64,000 bases of DNA from Synchiropus splendidus. Taxonomy: Eukaryota > Chordata > Actinopteri > Syngnathiformes > Callionymidae. The position numbers and the translations under genes were made by a program. The stretch spans positions 18,920,001 to 18,984,000 of the forward strand of contig NC_071347.1 of the NCBI RefSeq assembly GCF_027744825.2, in the 5' to 3' direction. Under the pieces are notes generated by a model. It searched no databases and was not told the origin of the DNA. It was given only the letters and a program-made list of their open reading frames with translations. Below, one piece after another: positions 25,840-36,129 of this stretch (positions within the stretch are counted from its first letter, which is position 1; every line of letters begins with the position of its first letter).

Positions 25840-26603
25840 TAAAATAAGACAACAAAGGCTGATCACGAATTCAACAGTCTGACGGCCGAGGGGAAGAAGC
25901 TGTTCCTGTGACGGGAGGTTCTGGTCTGGATGGACCGTAGCCTCCTGCCAGAGGGAAGAGGAACAAACAGTCCATGTCCAGGGAGAGAAGGGTCGGCTCT
26001 GATCCGACCTGTACGTCTCTGGGCCCTGGAGACATACAGGTCCTGAAGAGGTGGCAAACCCACCACCTTCTCAGCAGAACGTACGATGCGCTGCAGTCTG
26101 CTCTTGTCCCTGGAGGTGAAGCTGTTGTACCAGACAGTGATGGAGGAGGTGAGGATGGACTGGATGATGGCTGTGTAGAACTCCACCAGTAACTTTGTTG
26201 GCAGTCGTAGTTTTCGTAGCTGCCTCAGGAAGAACGTTCTGTGCTGGGCCTTCCTGATGAGGGACCCTCCCATTTGAGTGATGGTGGCTCCTAGGAAGCA
26301 GAAGGAGTCTACAATAGGAACAGATAAACCAGCCAACATGAGAGGGGATGGAGGAACTGTGACTCTCCTGAAGTCCATGACCATCTCCACTATCTTCTGG
26401 GCGTTGAGCTCCAGGTTGTTGTGGCTGCACCAGGACACCAGCCGCTCCACCTCCCTCCTGTAAGCCGACTCATCTCCATCTGAGATGAGCCCGATGATGG
26501 TGGTGTCATCCGCAAACTTGATCAGCTTCATGGACTGGTGGCTGGAGGTGCAGCAGACGGTGTAGAGGGAGAAGAGCCATGGAGAGAGAACACTGCCCTG
26601 AGG
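25840..26603 (-). mobile_element. 5'-truncated LINE with C-terminal reverse transcriptase fragment
   Basis: On the minus strand an open frame of about 245 codons runs from about 26603 to a stop at 25863. It contains the RT palm signature FADD (in the stretch LIKFADDTTIIGL), preceded by PQGSVLSPWLFSLY, then the downstream block ESAYRREVERLVSWCSHNN and a C-terminus of the kind seen in L2/CR1/Rex1-type (jockey-group) fish LINEs. The codons upstream of 26603 are not RT-like, so 26603 is the 5' truncation point. The 3' end carries an ATTTT-repeat tail (25840-25860). There are no frameshifts or stops in the retained part, which suggests a fairly young insertion. It cannot mobilise itself. Confidence 0.85.
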
Positions 26604-27629
26604 ATATTTCTTTACAGACTTTACACAATTGAAAGACACAAAGCAAATACTTGTGGTCAGGCTTAATAGTTTTGGCAAGTCATCCCTGAACTGGTAACTT
26701 ATTTTCAACCAATACTCAATGTATCTAACTTTTATTCGAGAGAAAGAAAAAGACAAACATGACAAAGATGAAGACCCACTTACTTTGACAATTTCCTCGC
26801 ATAGCATCCATTATTTCATCCTTAAGACGTATTGGTTATTGCGTGAATAGCAAAAGGTTAAGCAACAGAATTAGAGGTTGGACGTCAAAATGCACAAGAT
26901 GAAGCAGGCAAAAACAAACGGTTCGTTCTCAACAGGCTTTTGATTCCGGTGCAGCTCTAGTAGGAGCATATTCCAGAACAATTTTGTTTACTCTCATATT
27001 GATTTATGTATCTTCATGTCTATAATAATAATTTTCGTATGAGAGTTCGCACTCTGCTGTCTTCAAACTGTTCTTTTTATCAGGAAGGCAAACACAAACA
27101 GATTTTAGTTACTTATTTGCTTCCTTTTTTAGGAGTATTACTTTCATTTAAGTCATAGTCATTGAAGTTATTTCAGTCACATACTGTATTACCACTCAAC
27201 CTCAAATCACGCTCATGTATCATATTTTATGATAATGGCATCAATCACATTGTTTGGAATTCATGCTGTAATTCACTTCCACCTTGTTTATCATATTTAT
27301 GCTGAGAAATATTATGCATTTAGAAAGAAACAACTCTATATTGCTGGGAACAGAAATGCCTGCTGCTTACTTAGAAAGTAAATACTCAAAAGAGTAAAAC
27401 TATTTTCTTGTCAATTAGAAATATCAGGCAAAAGAAGAAGCTTATTAAGTTATGTGTTGGTAGATCACAAGTCTGAGGGTCAAACTCCAAGCATCTTCTG
27501 CAGCTTAGTTGTAGCCTGGTGTTGCAGGGAGAGGAAAAAAAACACCAAAATAACCACCTCTTTTGAGACTTAGCCTGTTGTTTTAAGGCATAAAAATGGT
27601 TGTATGCAGTGCTTTTACGATGAGTTTGA

Positions 27630-27714
<85 letters not shown>

Positions 27715-28700
27715 ATCTGATCCCCAATCTCTGAAGTGGTCCAGCCAGAACCTATTCCTGCATCATCTCGCTCCCCCTCATCTGCTCTGCTCATCTCATT
27801 AGAAAATCTCTGCTCTTGAATTCACCATTGTTTCGAGCATGAAAAGCACAGAACTCACATTCAGGGTTTTCCACAAACCCTCTCATTCTTGCTGGAATCG
27901 ACCCGGGCAATGGACTTGTGACATCATTCGTGCCCAAAAACATTTCTCCGAATTTTCCCGAATGAAACGGTCTGGTACATTGTCAGCGTCAGACTGTCCT
28001 GCGGCGCCTGGATACAAAGGGTGGGCCACTTGAACCTTGACCCATGGTGACTTGTGTTTCAACAAGATATGTTTGGTTTACTTTAAGAATGACTTACTGT
28101 AAGTGCCCAACGGTCTTACTTTAAACAAGTGCATCTTTTTTTGTTTAACAAGTTTCAAGTTTCTTTCTCAGTTTTACACAACACAAAAATTGGGTTATAG
28201 TTTTAAAGTCTTTTCTTTTTCTCAGTGAGAGTCTCCTCTCACTTTTAAAGTAGTGGTCCGTAAATGGATTGCACTGTTGCACCATGCTGCACTGTTGAGA
28301 TTGTGTCAGCATAATAACAATATGACAACATGAACTCTGTTGCTACCACAAGAGGGAGGCAGTGACCAAAATACAGTGACCCACACCCACGCAGACGCCC
28401 CTTGCTTATAAATTGTTGGGCCACTTAAATGATTTTAAAAGCTTCATGAACGATAACAATCGCTGTTTTACAGCATGTTTTTCAGTGCATAATAATAAAT
28501 CACTTAAGAAACGGTAGATTTTACGCACAGTTTTGATATATTTACTGTTAAGTGGGTGATCAATTTCAAATAAATAAAAATAAAAAGAAAGGTTGGTGAA
28601 ATGAGAGTAAAGCAAACAAGAGGTGATGAGGTCATCTCAAGGTGTCATTACTTTTGTTTGTTTGCTTTTTTGGTTGAATTGAGCATCAATAAACCTAGTG
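26604..28700. other. AT-rich non-coding DNA
   Basis: No exon is recognised. The interval includes the (TA)n array at 27635-27712. Short frames across it are low-complexity artefacts. Confidence 0.45.
27635..27712. repeat. (TA)n microsatellite
   Basis: About 39 uninterrupted AT/TA units. YIYI-type frames on both strands are artefacts of this repeat. Confidence 0.97.
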
Positions 28701-29094
28701 ACTTCATTGTCTCTCGCCTTTTCCATCAGGCGTTGCCACAGCCAACTAGCCTTCTCCACCGTGACCTCTGATCTCACGCCGATCCTCTGCATGTCTGGTT
28801 GACGCCAGTGTTGCCATGCAGTTTTTCAGTGCATTTGAAACAGACAAGGAGTCTCTCCTCTCCCTAAAGGCAGAGCCATACATCTCAAGTTCCCCACGAT
28901 CGATGACAACGCTGCTACAACGCTGATGTAGATAAGAAAAGCGAACTAAACACCAGCCAGCTGTTCACTTTCAAAGTGGATTTGGCAGAAGTGGGCACTG
29001 GCTCCTGCTCTGTTTTGGTTTAGATATTCCCATGGGAACGAGTGTTAGAGGGAGGACCCTGAAGGAGGAGGTGTGTCCTGCTGGCACTAGGTTC

Positions 29095-29296
29095 CTGTTT
29101 GATTAAAACCGCCCTCGTCCTTCACCCAGCCACAGAAGTGCAGGTCCAGCCGCGAGACACGCCGAGAGAGATTTTCACTGGAGCTACCACAGTAAGTTTC
29201 ATCTCTTCCTCCAGTTGCAGGTGAGAGTGTTTATTATGGGATAATCTTTGATCTCTAACCGTTCATTCAGGATCTCATGTCCTTTTTCTAATCCAG
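29095..29296 (+). promoter_or_regulatory. Putative c2cd4 core promoter, non-coding exon 1 and intron 1
   Basis: A TATA-like GATTAAAA (29101-29108) lies about 25-30 bases before a plausible start near 29130. A short untranslated exon would end at 29191 before a GTAAGT donor (GT at 29192). A pyrimidine-rich stretch then leads to the acceptor ATCCAG ending at 29296, giving a 105-bp intron directly before the coding exon. The donor and acceptor match consensus well; the TATA box and start site are less certain. No cDNA evidence is available. Confidence 0.45.
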
Positions 29297-29303
29297 CACA
29301 TCC

Positions 29304-30647
29304 ATGTGGGTGGTGGAGAAGATCCGTGTGTCAATGGACAGCTCGCACCTTCCTGCACCGTCCTCCGAATTCAGCTTTAAAATAGGCGAACTCTTGTTTG
29401 GGGATAAATCTGAGAAGCCCAAAAGGATCGCCCTCTGCCCTAATGTCATCACCCCGGACAACATCCCGGAGTTCTGCATCCCCCCGACGATCCCTTCCAT
29501 CCAGGAGGCACGGAACCTCGAGGAGAACCGGTTCGGCCGCACCGCCAAGTCGGCGCTGTGTGAGAAGGCATCGGCTGAGACGGAAGTTTCCGGACATGAG
29601 CCATGTAATATGCATATCATCCAGGTGGAGAGTGTGGATGAAAGCCCCTGTGATGGGTGCAGCGACGAAGAGACCACTAATGCGGACCCTCAAAGCCAAG
29701 CAGCTTTGTCTCTCCCACATCTAGCCAAGGCTCAAACCTGCTATGGGTTCTGTACTTTGCTGGAAAGTCCCCATACGAGGCGGAAGGAGTCGCTCTTCCA
29801 CGCGGATCCAAGCTCCTCTCCTTTGCTGCTGCCTCGGAGTCGATCCAATGTTTGCACCAGGGTCTCCCCCTCATCCTCCCCCTCCCCCTCCCCGTCCCCG
29901 TCCCCTACATTCACCCACACTGATGGAAGACTTTCGCCCAGAAGCAGTGCAGTGAACTGGCCTCTCACCCAGGACAGTGACACCACTTCGTCCGCAGAGT
30001 CCTCACCCTTCAGTTCCCCGCTCCTGGCCAGGTGCCCCCCAAAATCTTCCCTCTTCAAAGCTCTGAGCCATGAACTTCTCTTGTCAAGGAACATGCGGAA
30101 GGCCATGGTGTCCAGGAATAATTCGCTATCCACGGACGAAGGCAGTTCCACGGACAACAGCCCGCACGTCATGAGGCGGGCCTCGCAGGCTGAAGGTCTG
30201 CCGAGAAGCGTCAATCTAGCGCCACCTACTATCTTCCCCATGGACCTGACTCTGCACCGAGAGAGAGTGATGAAGGAGACAAAAGTGCCCATCGGTAAAG
30301 ATGGCCGCCTTCGACTCTCGGCGGAGTATTGCCCGGAAAACCAGAGACTCAGAGTCCGACTGATCAGCGCTGAGGGGCTCTATCCTCCATCCGTGGACCC
30401 CAAGATGATCAACTGCAGCGTCAGCCTCACGCTGGTCCCCGGAAAGCTCCAGAAGCAACGCAGCACCGTCATCCGAAAGAGCCGAAACCCGATCTTCAAC
30501 GAGGATTTCTTTTTCGACTGTGTTTCGGAAGAAGACTTGAGCCAGCGTTCCCTCCGCTTCAAAGTGGTGAACAAGATGTCCACGCTGAAGAGAGACTATC
30601 TCCTGGGTGACTGTGACTTGCTCCTTTCTCACATCGTCTCTTTGTGA
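29304..30647 (+). CDS. c2cd4: C2CD4-family protein (C2 calcium-dependent domain-containing protein 4, A/B-like)
   Basis: The 447-residue single-exon frame starts at the first ATG after the predicted acceptor. Conserved C2CD4 blocks appear in order: ITPDNIPEFCIPP at residues 49-61; SQAALSLPHL at 131-140; YGFCTLLESPHTRRKESLF at 147-165; a Ser/Pro-rich linker with an SP dipeptide run at about 170-245; and a C-terminal C2 domain at about 331-447 with the typical STVIRKSRNPIFNEDFFF core. Acidic calcium ligands expected in C2 loops 1 and 3 are largely missing (loop 3 reads VVNKMSTLKRDYLL), so calcium binding is doubtful. Mammalian C2CD4A/B are nuclear, inflammation-inducible proteins linked to endothelial and beta-cell regulation. 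The EFCIPP block favours A/B over C/D, but the length (447 versus roughly 360-420 in human paralogues) leaves paralogue assignment open. No neighbouring gene is visible. Confidence 0.95.
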   Translation: MWVVEKIRVSMDSSHLPAPSSEFSFKIGELLFGDKSEKPKRIALCPNVITPDNIPEFCIPPTIPSIQEARNLEENRFGRTAKSALCEKASAETEVSGHEPCNMHIIQVESVDESPCDGCSDEETTNADPQSQAALSLPHLAKAQTCYGFCTLLESPHTRRKESLFHADPSSSPLLLPRSRSNVCTRVSPSSSPSPSPSPSPTFTHTDGRLSPRSSAVNWPLTQDSDTTSSAESSPFSSPLLARCPPKSSLFKALSHELLLSRNMRKAMVSRNNSLSTDEGSSTDNSPHVMRRASQAEGLPRSVNLAPPTIFPMDLTLHRERVMKETKVPIGKDGRLRLSAEYCPENQRLRVRLISAEGLYPPSVDPKMINCSVSLTLVPGKLQKQRSTVIRKSRNPIFNEDFFFDCVSEEDLSQRSLRFKVVNKMSTLKRDYLLGDCDLLLSHIVSL

Positions 30648-30750
30648 AGCAACTTTTATTTATGTCGGAAATTATTTATTTCTATTTTGTCATTTTCTAA
30701 ATGAGTTTTTATAACAATTAAATTATGTAAAACATCCTCACTGTCTGTTC
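30648..30750 (+). promoter_or_regulatory. c2cd4 3'UTR with AU-rich element and poly(A) signal
   Basis: Just after the stop codon the 3'UTR contains ATTTA words and the consensus AU-rich nonamer TTATTTATT (30672-30680). A variant poly(A) signal ATTAAA lies at 30717-30722, followed by a T/G-containing stretch. The UTR would be only about 90-100 bases. AU-rich nonamers are a known mark of unstable, inducible mRNAs, which fits the family's cytokine-induced expression in mammals. The link to this gene is inferred. Confidence 0.65.
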
Positions 30751-31044
30751 ATTATTTCTCACACTTTGAACGCCCTCTTTCTTGATATTCTGCTTTTACT
30801 AGATGAGTGAAGGTCGAAGGTGGAAACACTCACTGTGAAGTGTTGCAATAATGTGATGTTTACACAGCTATGAAAGCTACTTACAAATCATAGCCACTTT
30901 GTTTAAGAGGACATCATGACCTCTCTGTCACAAAAGGGATGACGTTGCTCTGAAGAGGTCTTTCCCCAGGTGGAGGACTTCTGGTATATTAAGGTCTTGT
31001 TCATGAGTGAGAGAAGGATAGTGCAGCGTCTTCAGTCATGAAGT

Positions 31045-31815
31045 CTCTTCCTTCTCTTCTTCTCCTGATTATCCCGGGCTGGGTCGCGGAGGCAGCAGGC
31101 TGAGCAGGGATGCCCAGACTTCCCGGTCCCCACACACCTCCTCCAGCTCTTCTGGGGATACATTGAGGCCTTCCCAGGCCACCCAGTGTCATATTCCCTT
31201 CAACAAGTCCTGGGTCTTCCCCGGGGTCTCTTCCCTGTGGGGCATGCCCGGAACCCCGGGAGGCATCCAAAACAGATGCCCGAGCCACCTCTGCTGACTC
31301 CTCACAATGTGACACTCCTCTCAATGCGACTCCTCCTGTGTCTCCCAGGGAGCGCCAGCCATCCTGCGCATCAAACTCATTTTGATCGCTCTTATCCAGG
31401 ACCTGGTTGTTTTGGTCATGACCTACACTGTAGGTGACGGTGGGAACGTAGACTGAGCAGTAAATTGAGAGCCTAGCCTTTTGGCTCAGCTCTGCCTTCA
31501 CCACGGCGCATCACTGCAGGCGCTGCACCGGTCCGTCTGTCCAAGCTAACGTTCCCCTCATCCCTCACTTAAGAACAAGTGCCTTTACCTACGTAAACTA
31601 CTCCACTTGAGGCAGGGACACTCAGTCGACCTGAAGAGGGCGTTTTTCCAGTTGAGGTCCTTAGATTTTAAGGTACTAATCTTCATCCCAGCCACTTCAC
31701 ACTCGGCTACCGTTCCTTCTCTCCTACTCCAAGTCCTATGTCTGGGTAGTGAGTGAAAGGGCAAGATCGTGGCAGGGAAGTTTACCCCGAAGTGGGTCTT
31801 CTTTAGAGACATGAT
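31045..31815 (-). mobile_element. Decayed non-LTR retrotransposon (LINE) 3' part, frameshifted
   Basis: Read on the minus strand, the order of motifs matches the C-terminal part of a very common fish LINE. AECEVAGMKISTLKS lies near 31700. It is followed by ELSQKARLSIYCSVYVPT near 31480, then, in another frame, RWLGHLFWMPPG near 31280. The end is EELEEVCGDREVWASLL near 31130 followed by LSLLPPRPSPG. Several frameshifts and stops separate these blocks, so it is dead. The 5' end is truncated near 31815. The clade is not resolved here. Confidence 0.85.
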
Positions 31816-32027
31816 GAGAAGCTTGGTACAAACCGATGCTCCTCCAAATTGAGTGAAGGCAGTTCAGGTGTCATGGTCGCCCAGAAGCACTCTGCGTGTC
31901 TGCCGAGAAGGATGTAGTGGGCACTCTCGACTTAGGATGACTTAGGATGTAGTACTCTTTATACTTGCTGAAAAATAATTCATTCAGAATTTTAAAATTT
32001 AGAGGGAACTGCTAACAAACAACAATA

Positions 32028-32308
32028 CAAGTAACATCTGACTCACGACGTGCTCAACTTACGTCCACCCGTACTTACGACCACGGCCAGCAGATGTCTG
32101 GCACCGCAGCACGTAGCAGCCCGGCATCATGTACAACAGTGACGGCAGCACAGTATCCCAGCATCTCACTCTCACTCAGCCATCTACCACTACAGTAGGA
32201 CCTATAACCCTCGCGTCGGCTATTTTGAATGGCATTCCACTTACATCCAATCTGACTTACGACCGGTTGGTCGGAACCCATCCTGGTCGTAAGTCGGATG
32301 TTACTTGT
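32028..32308. mobile_element. TA-flanked MITE, family 3, copy 1
   Basis: The ends are near-perfect inverted repeats: CAAGTAACATCTGACTCACG at 32028 and its counterpart CGTAAGTCGGATGTTACTTG ending at 32308, with TA on both sides (32026-32027 and 32309-32310). This is the expected layout of a Tc1/mariner-type non-autonomous element of 281 bp. A second, degraded copy lies at 38467-38668 and shares the GCACGTAGCAGCCCG and CACTACAGTAG blocks. Confidence 0.8.
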
Positions 32309-32311
32309 ATT

Positions 32312-34670
32312 CGGGAGTTCACCCCTCTATGATGCCTCAACCCCTGCTGCATTGATACCACGTCACTTTTGCTGCATTATTGACCCCCTATCTGGGTCAT
32401 CTGAAGTGTCTTAAAAACCCTGTTGTTTCCTCACCTTTCCTGTGATTCATGAAACACACAGCTTTAAAAGGTGTATTCCCGAGCGACTGACTATTCACCA
32501 CTGTAATGGGTGTTGCTTGTCATGTAAACACGGCCTTGTTTTAAAGCGGAGTGAGAGAGATTTCAATGGCATTGATCATCAGACTCTCAGATGTCTCTGC
32601 ATTAATGGGATCATAAATTCAAGCGTAATTGTTTTCTGGCTCCGTGTTGCTTTTGCTGCGATGTGACTCTTCATCACGCGCACGATGGCTGCGCCTCCAC
32701 TGTATCCTGTTGCTCTTGGATCAACTATCAGCGTCGAAAGCATCTGCTGCCACAAGAGCGGCTGGTTAAAGATTAATGGGCGCCGCTATCACACCGACAG
32801 GAGACGCGGTGTCAAACAACACACGCATGACGGTGGTTAGGCAGAAACTGCTGTCATCTCAAGCATGTTCTCTTCCAACTCATAAGAAATCACGAGACCA
32901 GCGCTGTAATGCAAATGTTTATCCAGCTTGGACTGTGTCAACAGAAGAAAAAAAGCTTTTCCACCGACCTGCATTTCCCTGTTTCTGACTTACGTGACTG
33001 GAGATTTATAAGTAAAGACTCAACACGTCACAGAACGTGACGTGGTTTCTCAACCTGAGGAAGCTGATGGACTCCTTTGTGTGGAGTGTTGACTCAGCTG
33101 TGAAATGACCTGCAGTAAAAGTGAATTGCACATGATTCCCTCCGCGCTGGTCAAGCAGAGATAGGATTTAGAGGGATTTCCACTGATCAATGCTCAGGCA
33201 GAGGTGGCGCTTTATGTAACTGGCGGCGCGATCGGGACTCCACCATGTCTGCTGTCTCTCGAGGCTATAAAAGGGTGTAAGAAGGGAGTTCCTCTGCGCT
33301 TGATACTGATATTAAATAGGTGTGGAAATCTCATTTTGTCACATAAAGCAGGTCTTACTTTGTGAACTGTGTGAAAGCACCATTCCACTGGAGACATAAG
33401 AAGGTAGTAATAACATCACAGCCTCGAGGGTCGGTTTAAAAGCTTTATTCAAAGGTAGTAAATCTGACTCAAATCTATTTGTTATGGCTATATCTCGAAG
33501 TTGAAGGCCCCATTTTGAGACTTTTACCATGCTACTAAAACCTTGCTCCTGGTTGTCAGCTCATACAGTAGGTGCTGTGAAATGGGCTGGCCACATGTCC
33601 AGGGTGTTCCTTGCCTCCTGCCCCATGTAGAGCTGGGATATGCTTGACTACTATTAAAAAACATCCCCTCTCTGGTTAGAGATGGGATGGCAAACCAAGG
33701 GGCCATATAGTGGTTTTCTTTTCACCTTCTTGAGATATATATGTACATTTATATTTACTTAATACTGCTAACAACTTAAGAGCTCCTGTCACAGTGAATG
33801 TGTGAGATCAATAAAGTCTATCTTATATGACAGATTTTTTTTTTTTGTTTCGTAGCTCAATATTTTGTGGGCATTCCTACTGAAATTTTAGCCTTTTTTT
33901 TCCTTTAAAATGATCGTTTCTGACCAATAAAATTAATCTCAGAGTAAATGAAAGTAAATGAAGACACGGTCACATGAGGCAGAGGCACGTGCAGTTTCAC
34001 TCTACCAGCCATGTGTATTTAGACTTGCATGGCTTGATGTCTTGTGATACCGACTGGAAGGAACCCTGGCTGTGTTTAACTTCGTCACGGTGTTGCTTCA
34101 CTGATATAACATCACACTGTTGGCAAAAGGAGTCGAGACAGTGTGTGGAATATGTTTGCCAGTGCAGAAGTGTAGAATGCAGATTTTCAATTTTGCAGGA
34201 AGTCAGGTAGGCAACTGTCGTGACTGTTTTGTATTTCAGAAATACCACGATTCATAAAGTGAGTTCCATATTGCACTACAACTATCGAAGCTGCTGTAAC
34301 AGTTCTACAAGTCCAAGGTCTCTTCTGTAAATACAGTCTGACCATTAAACCGGTCATTGAGAATCGGCGCTTCAAGCCCAGTTGTTCACAACCGCCACGT
34401 ATGTCTGAGTGATCTTTAATTCATAGTTCTGATGCTAATATTGAGCCATCATATTCTTGTTTTCGTGCGTCTGACCTCCTATCAGTGGGGACCATCAGTC
34501 CTGCGAGGCTGTGTTTGCATCATGAATGTAAACGCACAAAGGGGAAGTGCAGCCGACGGCCGTTGCCTGGTTACCTCCATTCATTTGGATGCTTCTGCTC
34601 GGCTCTAATGTGCATTTACTCTGGCTAAGTAATGAGCTGGAATTGACTGGGGCCAAACTTAGACATTTTA
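32312..34670. other. Non-coding DNA
   Basis: No exon is recognised. The block at 33180-33300 contains a TATA candidate (listed separately). The segment ending GATCAATAAAGTCTATCTTA at 33808-33830 resembles the 3' tail of a fish interspersed repeat. Confidence 0.4.
33225..33300 (+). promoter_or_regulatory. Candidate TATA-type core promoter
   Basis: GGCTATAAAAGGG at 33263-33275 contains a perfect TATAAAAG box within a locally GC-richer context (GGCGGCGCGATCGGGAC upstream). A start near 33292-33298 would be expected. No open frame or splice donor of note follows, so any product would be non-coding or begin downstream. A chance match is possible. Confidence 0.25.
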
Positions 34671-34977
34671 TTGCCCTGATTCAATATTTTGACGGTTCGT
34701 TCTGCTCGCACGACAACATCGCGTCTTTCAATCGTGGTGAAGGTCAACAACCAAGAAATTCACTCCTCTGCCATCTTGGTTTGTTGACAGTCTCCAACAT
34801 AAACAACGTCGTTCAGTGCTTCTTATCTTGTTTGAACAGGCCCTAAACTCCGACAAAAACAAGCGCAATGTGGAGTGGGAGTGTCCCCAATGACTTAAGG
34901 CTTGAGAGCTGCTGTTTTTCACGTGAAACCCACCCACACAAAGTCAACTACTTCAATCAATTACATTTACTATGGAG

Positions 34978-35450
34978 CTAAGAGATACTGACGTCACCAG
35001 GTGAAACGGTGTCAACCTTGTCAGATAAATTGACAAGGAAATCCAGATATTCCATGATGTCATCTTTGTTGTCCAGGAGGATGACATGGCTCTTTATGGC
35101 CTGCTCTACAAATATGGTCCATATGTTATGGCTCGCTGTAGGTTAGTCAAAGTTGACATTGAATTTCCACACTGTGGGACTGATAAAGGCCGTATGATCT
35201 AATAAAAAACAACAATGGTCTCAATATAAATAGAAGGCTACCTCAGCTGAGCACCTTGTAATGGGAGAGATGTGCCACCAGGGGGAAGCGGACTGGTGTG
35301 TTAGGGCTGTGTCCCCAGTCAAACATGGCCGCTGGATAAAGAGGGATGGATGTCGTGGAGAGGAGAAACATCACATGAGGTGAGCTGCGGAACATGGAAT
35401 CCAGTATGTTGAGCTTTACAGTCGGAGCCACATACATGTGGAGATCCAGC
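34978..35450 (-). pseudogene. Two-exon gene remnant of unknown family
   Basis: Minus-strand exon A (about 35450 down to 35243) reads as a coherent protein: YWLDLHMYVAPTVKLNILDS near its start and FPLVAHLSHYKVLS at its end. Exon B (35135 down to the stop at 34978-34980) reads SHNIWTIFVEQAIKSHVILL, then DNKDDIMEYLDFLVNLSDKV. Exon B follows an excellent branch point and acceptor (TGACTAACCTACAG). Exon A is followed by GAG then GTAGCC. Using that donor, the splice phases match (1 + 2 bases), but an in-frame TGA falls in the last full codon of exon A. On the minus strand AATAAA near 34670 could be a poly(A) signal. Upstream, the frame meets a repeat end at about 35450 (TACCCATCACTACTG). I do not recognise the family. 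Intact exon-like composition with a nonsense codon suggests a recently dead gene or duplicate. Confidence 0.45.
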
Positions 35451-35530
35451 CAGTAGTGATGGGTAAATGAGGCATCATGAAGCGTTTCGACACGACGACA
35501 CACTGTGTTGATACTGTGTCACCGAATACT
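35447..35530. mobile_element. End of a hAT-like repeat
   Basis: CAGTAGTGATGGGTAAATGA starts at about 35447, followed by GGCATCATGAAGCGTTTCGA. This is a phrase I associate with abundant fish hAT-type repeats. The matching far end was not found, so the extent to the right (possibly to 36129) is unknown. It abuts the gene remnant on its left. Confidence 0.4.
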
Positions 35531-36129
35531 GACACCTGCTGGACATTATAAATCCCTGCAGGCAACCGACTTGACAGATGGAATTGACAGTGATCTGATG
35601 TGTAAAATAATGTCATTTAAGTCTTTGCCTTTATATTGTGTTATTTCATATCTTTAAATCATTTGGCATTTATCATAATGTGTAAGGTGGAAACGATGGG
35701 GATGAGAATGCTTGTGGAGTTTTTGTTTTCACAAATTTGTACTAAAAAAAAAATTCCAATGTTTAATTTTTTTAAAATTAAAGTATAGCTTGGAATTAAT
35801 TTGAATTAGAATGGACCAAGACAAGTCAAAAAATTTGAGACAAACTGGGTTAAGATTGAAGCAGTTGCATCCTGTTGACAGACGCGCTTCTTTATGAACA
35901 CAGTTTGGCGCGTTTTTACAGAGTCGATACAGTCACGTGATTCGACGCGGGGATTGCTCTGTGAGCTTGGCGCACGCGCCGACGCGTCGGTGTTACAGGT
36001 CCACCGGTTTGGTGAGGCTTTTTGTTGTATTTTTGTATTGCTGTATTAAACTATTGTATTTGACTGCTGCCCACCGAACAATGGCTGGAGCTCAGTATCA
36101 GTATGACAGAAGGATATTATTATATGATA

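Noticed and set aside
27386..27802. IYIY-rich frames on both strands
   Set aside because: Artefact of the (TA)n array at 27635-27712.
28062..28090. Resemblance to miR-190 (GATATGTTTG), a microRNA located near this synteny in vertebrates
   Set aside because: Only about ten bases match and no hairpin arm is present.
29288..30632. Several 100-180-codon frames on the minus strand and in other frames across the c2cd4 coding exon
   Set aside because: They are shadows of the conserved C2CD4 frame in GC-rich codons; none has family motifs.
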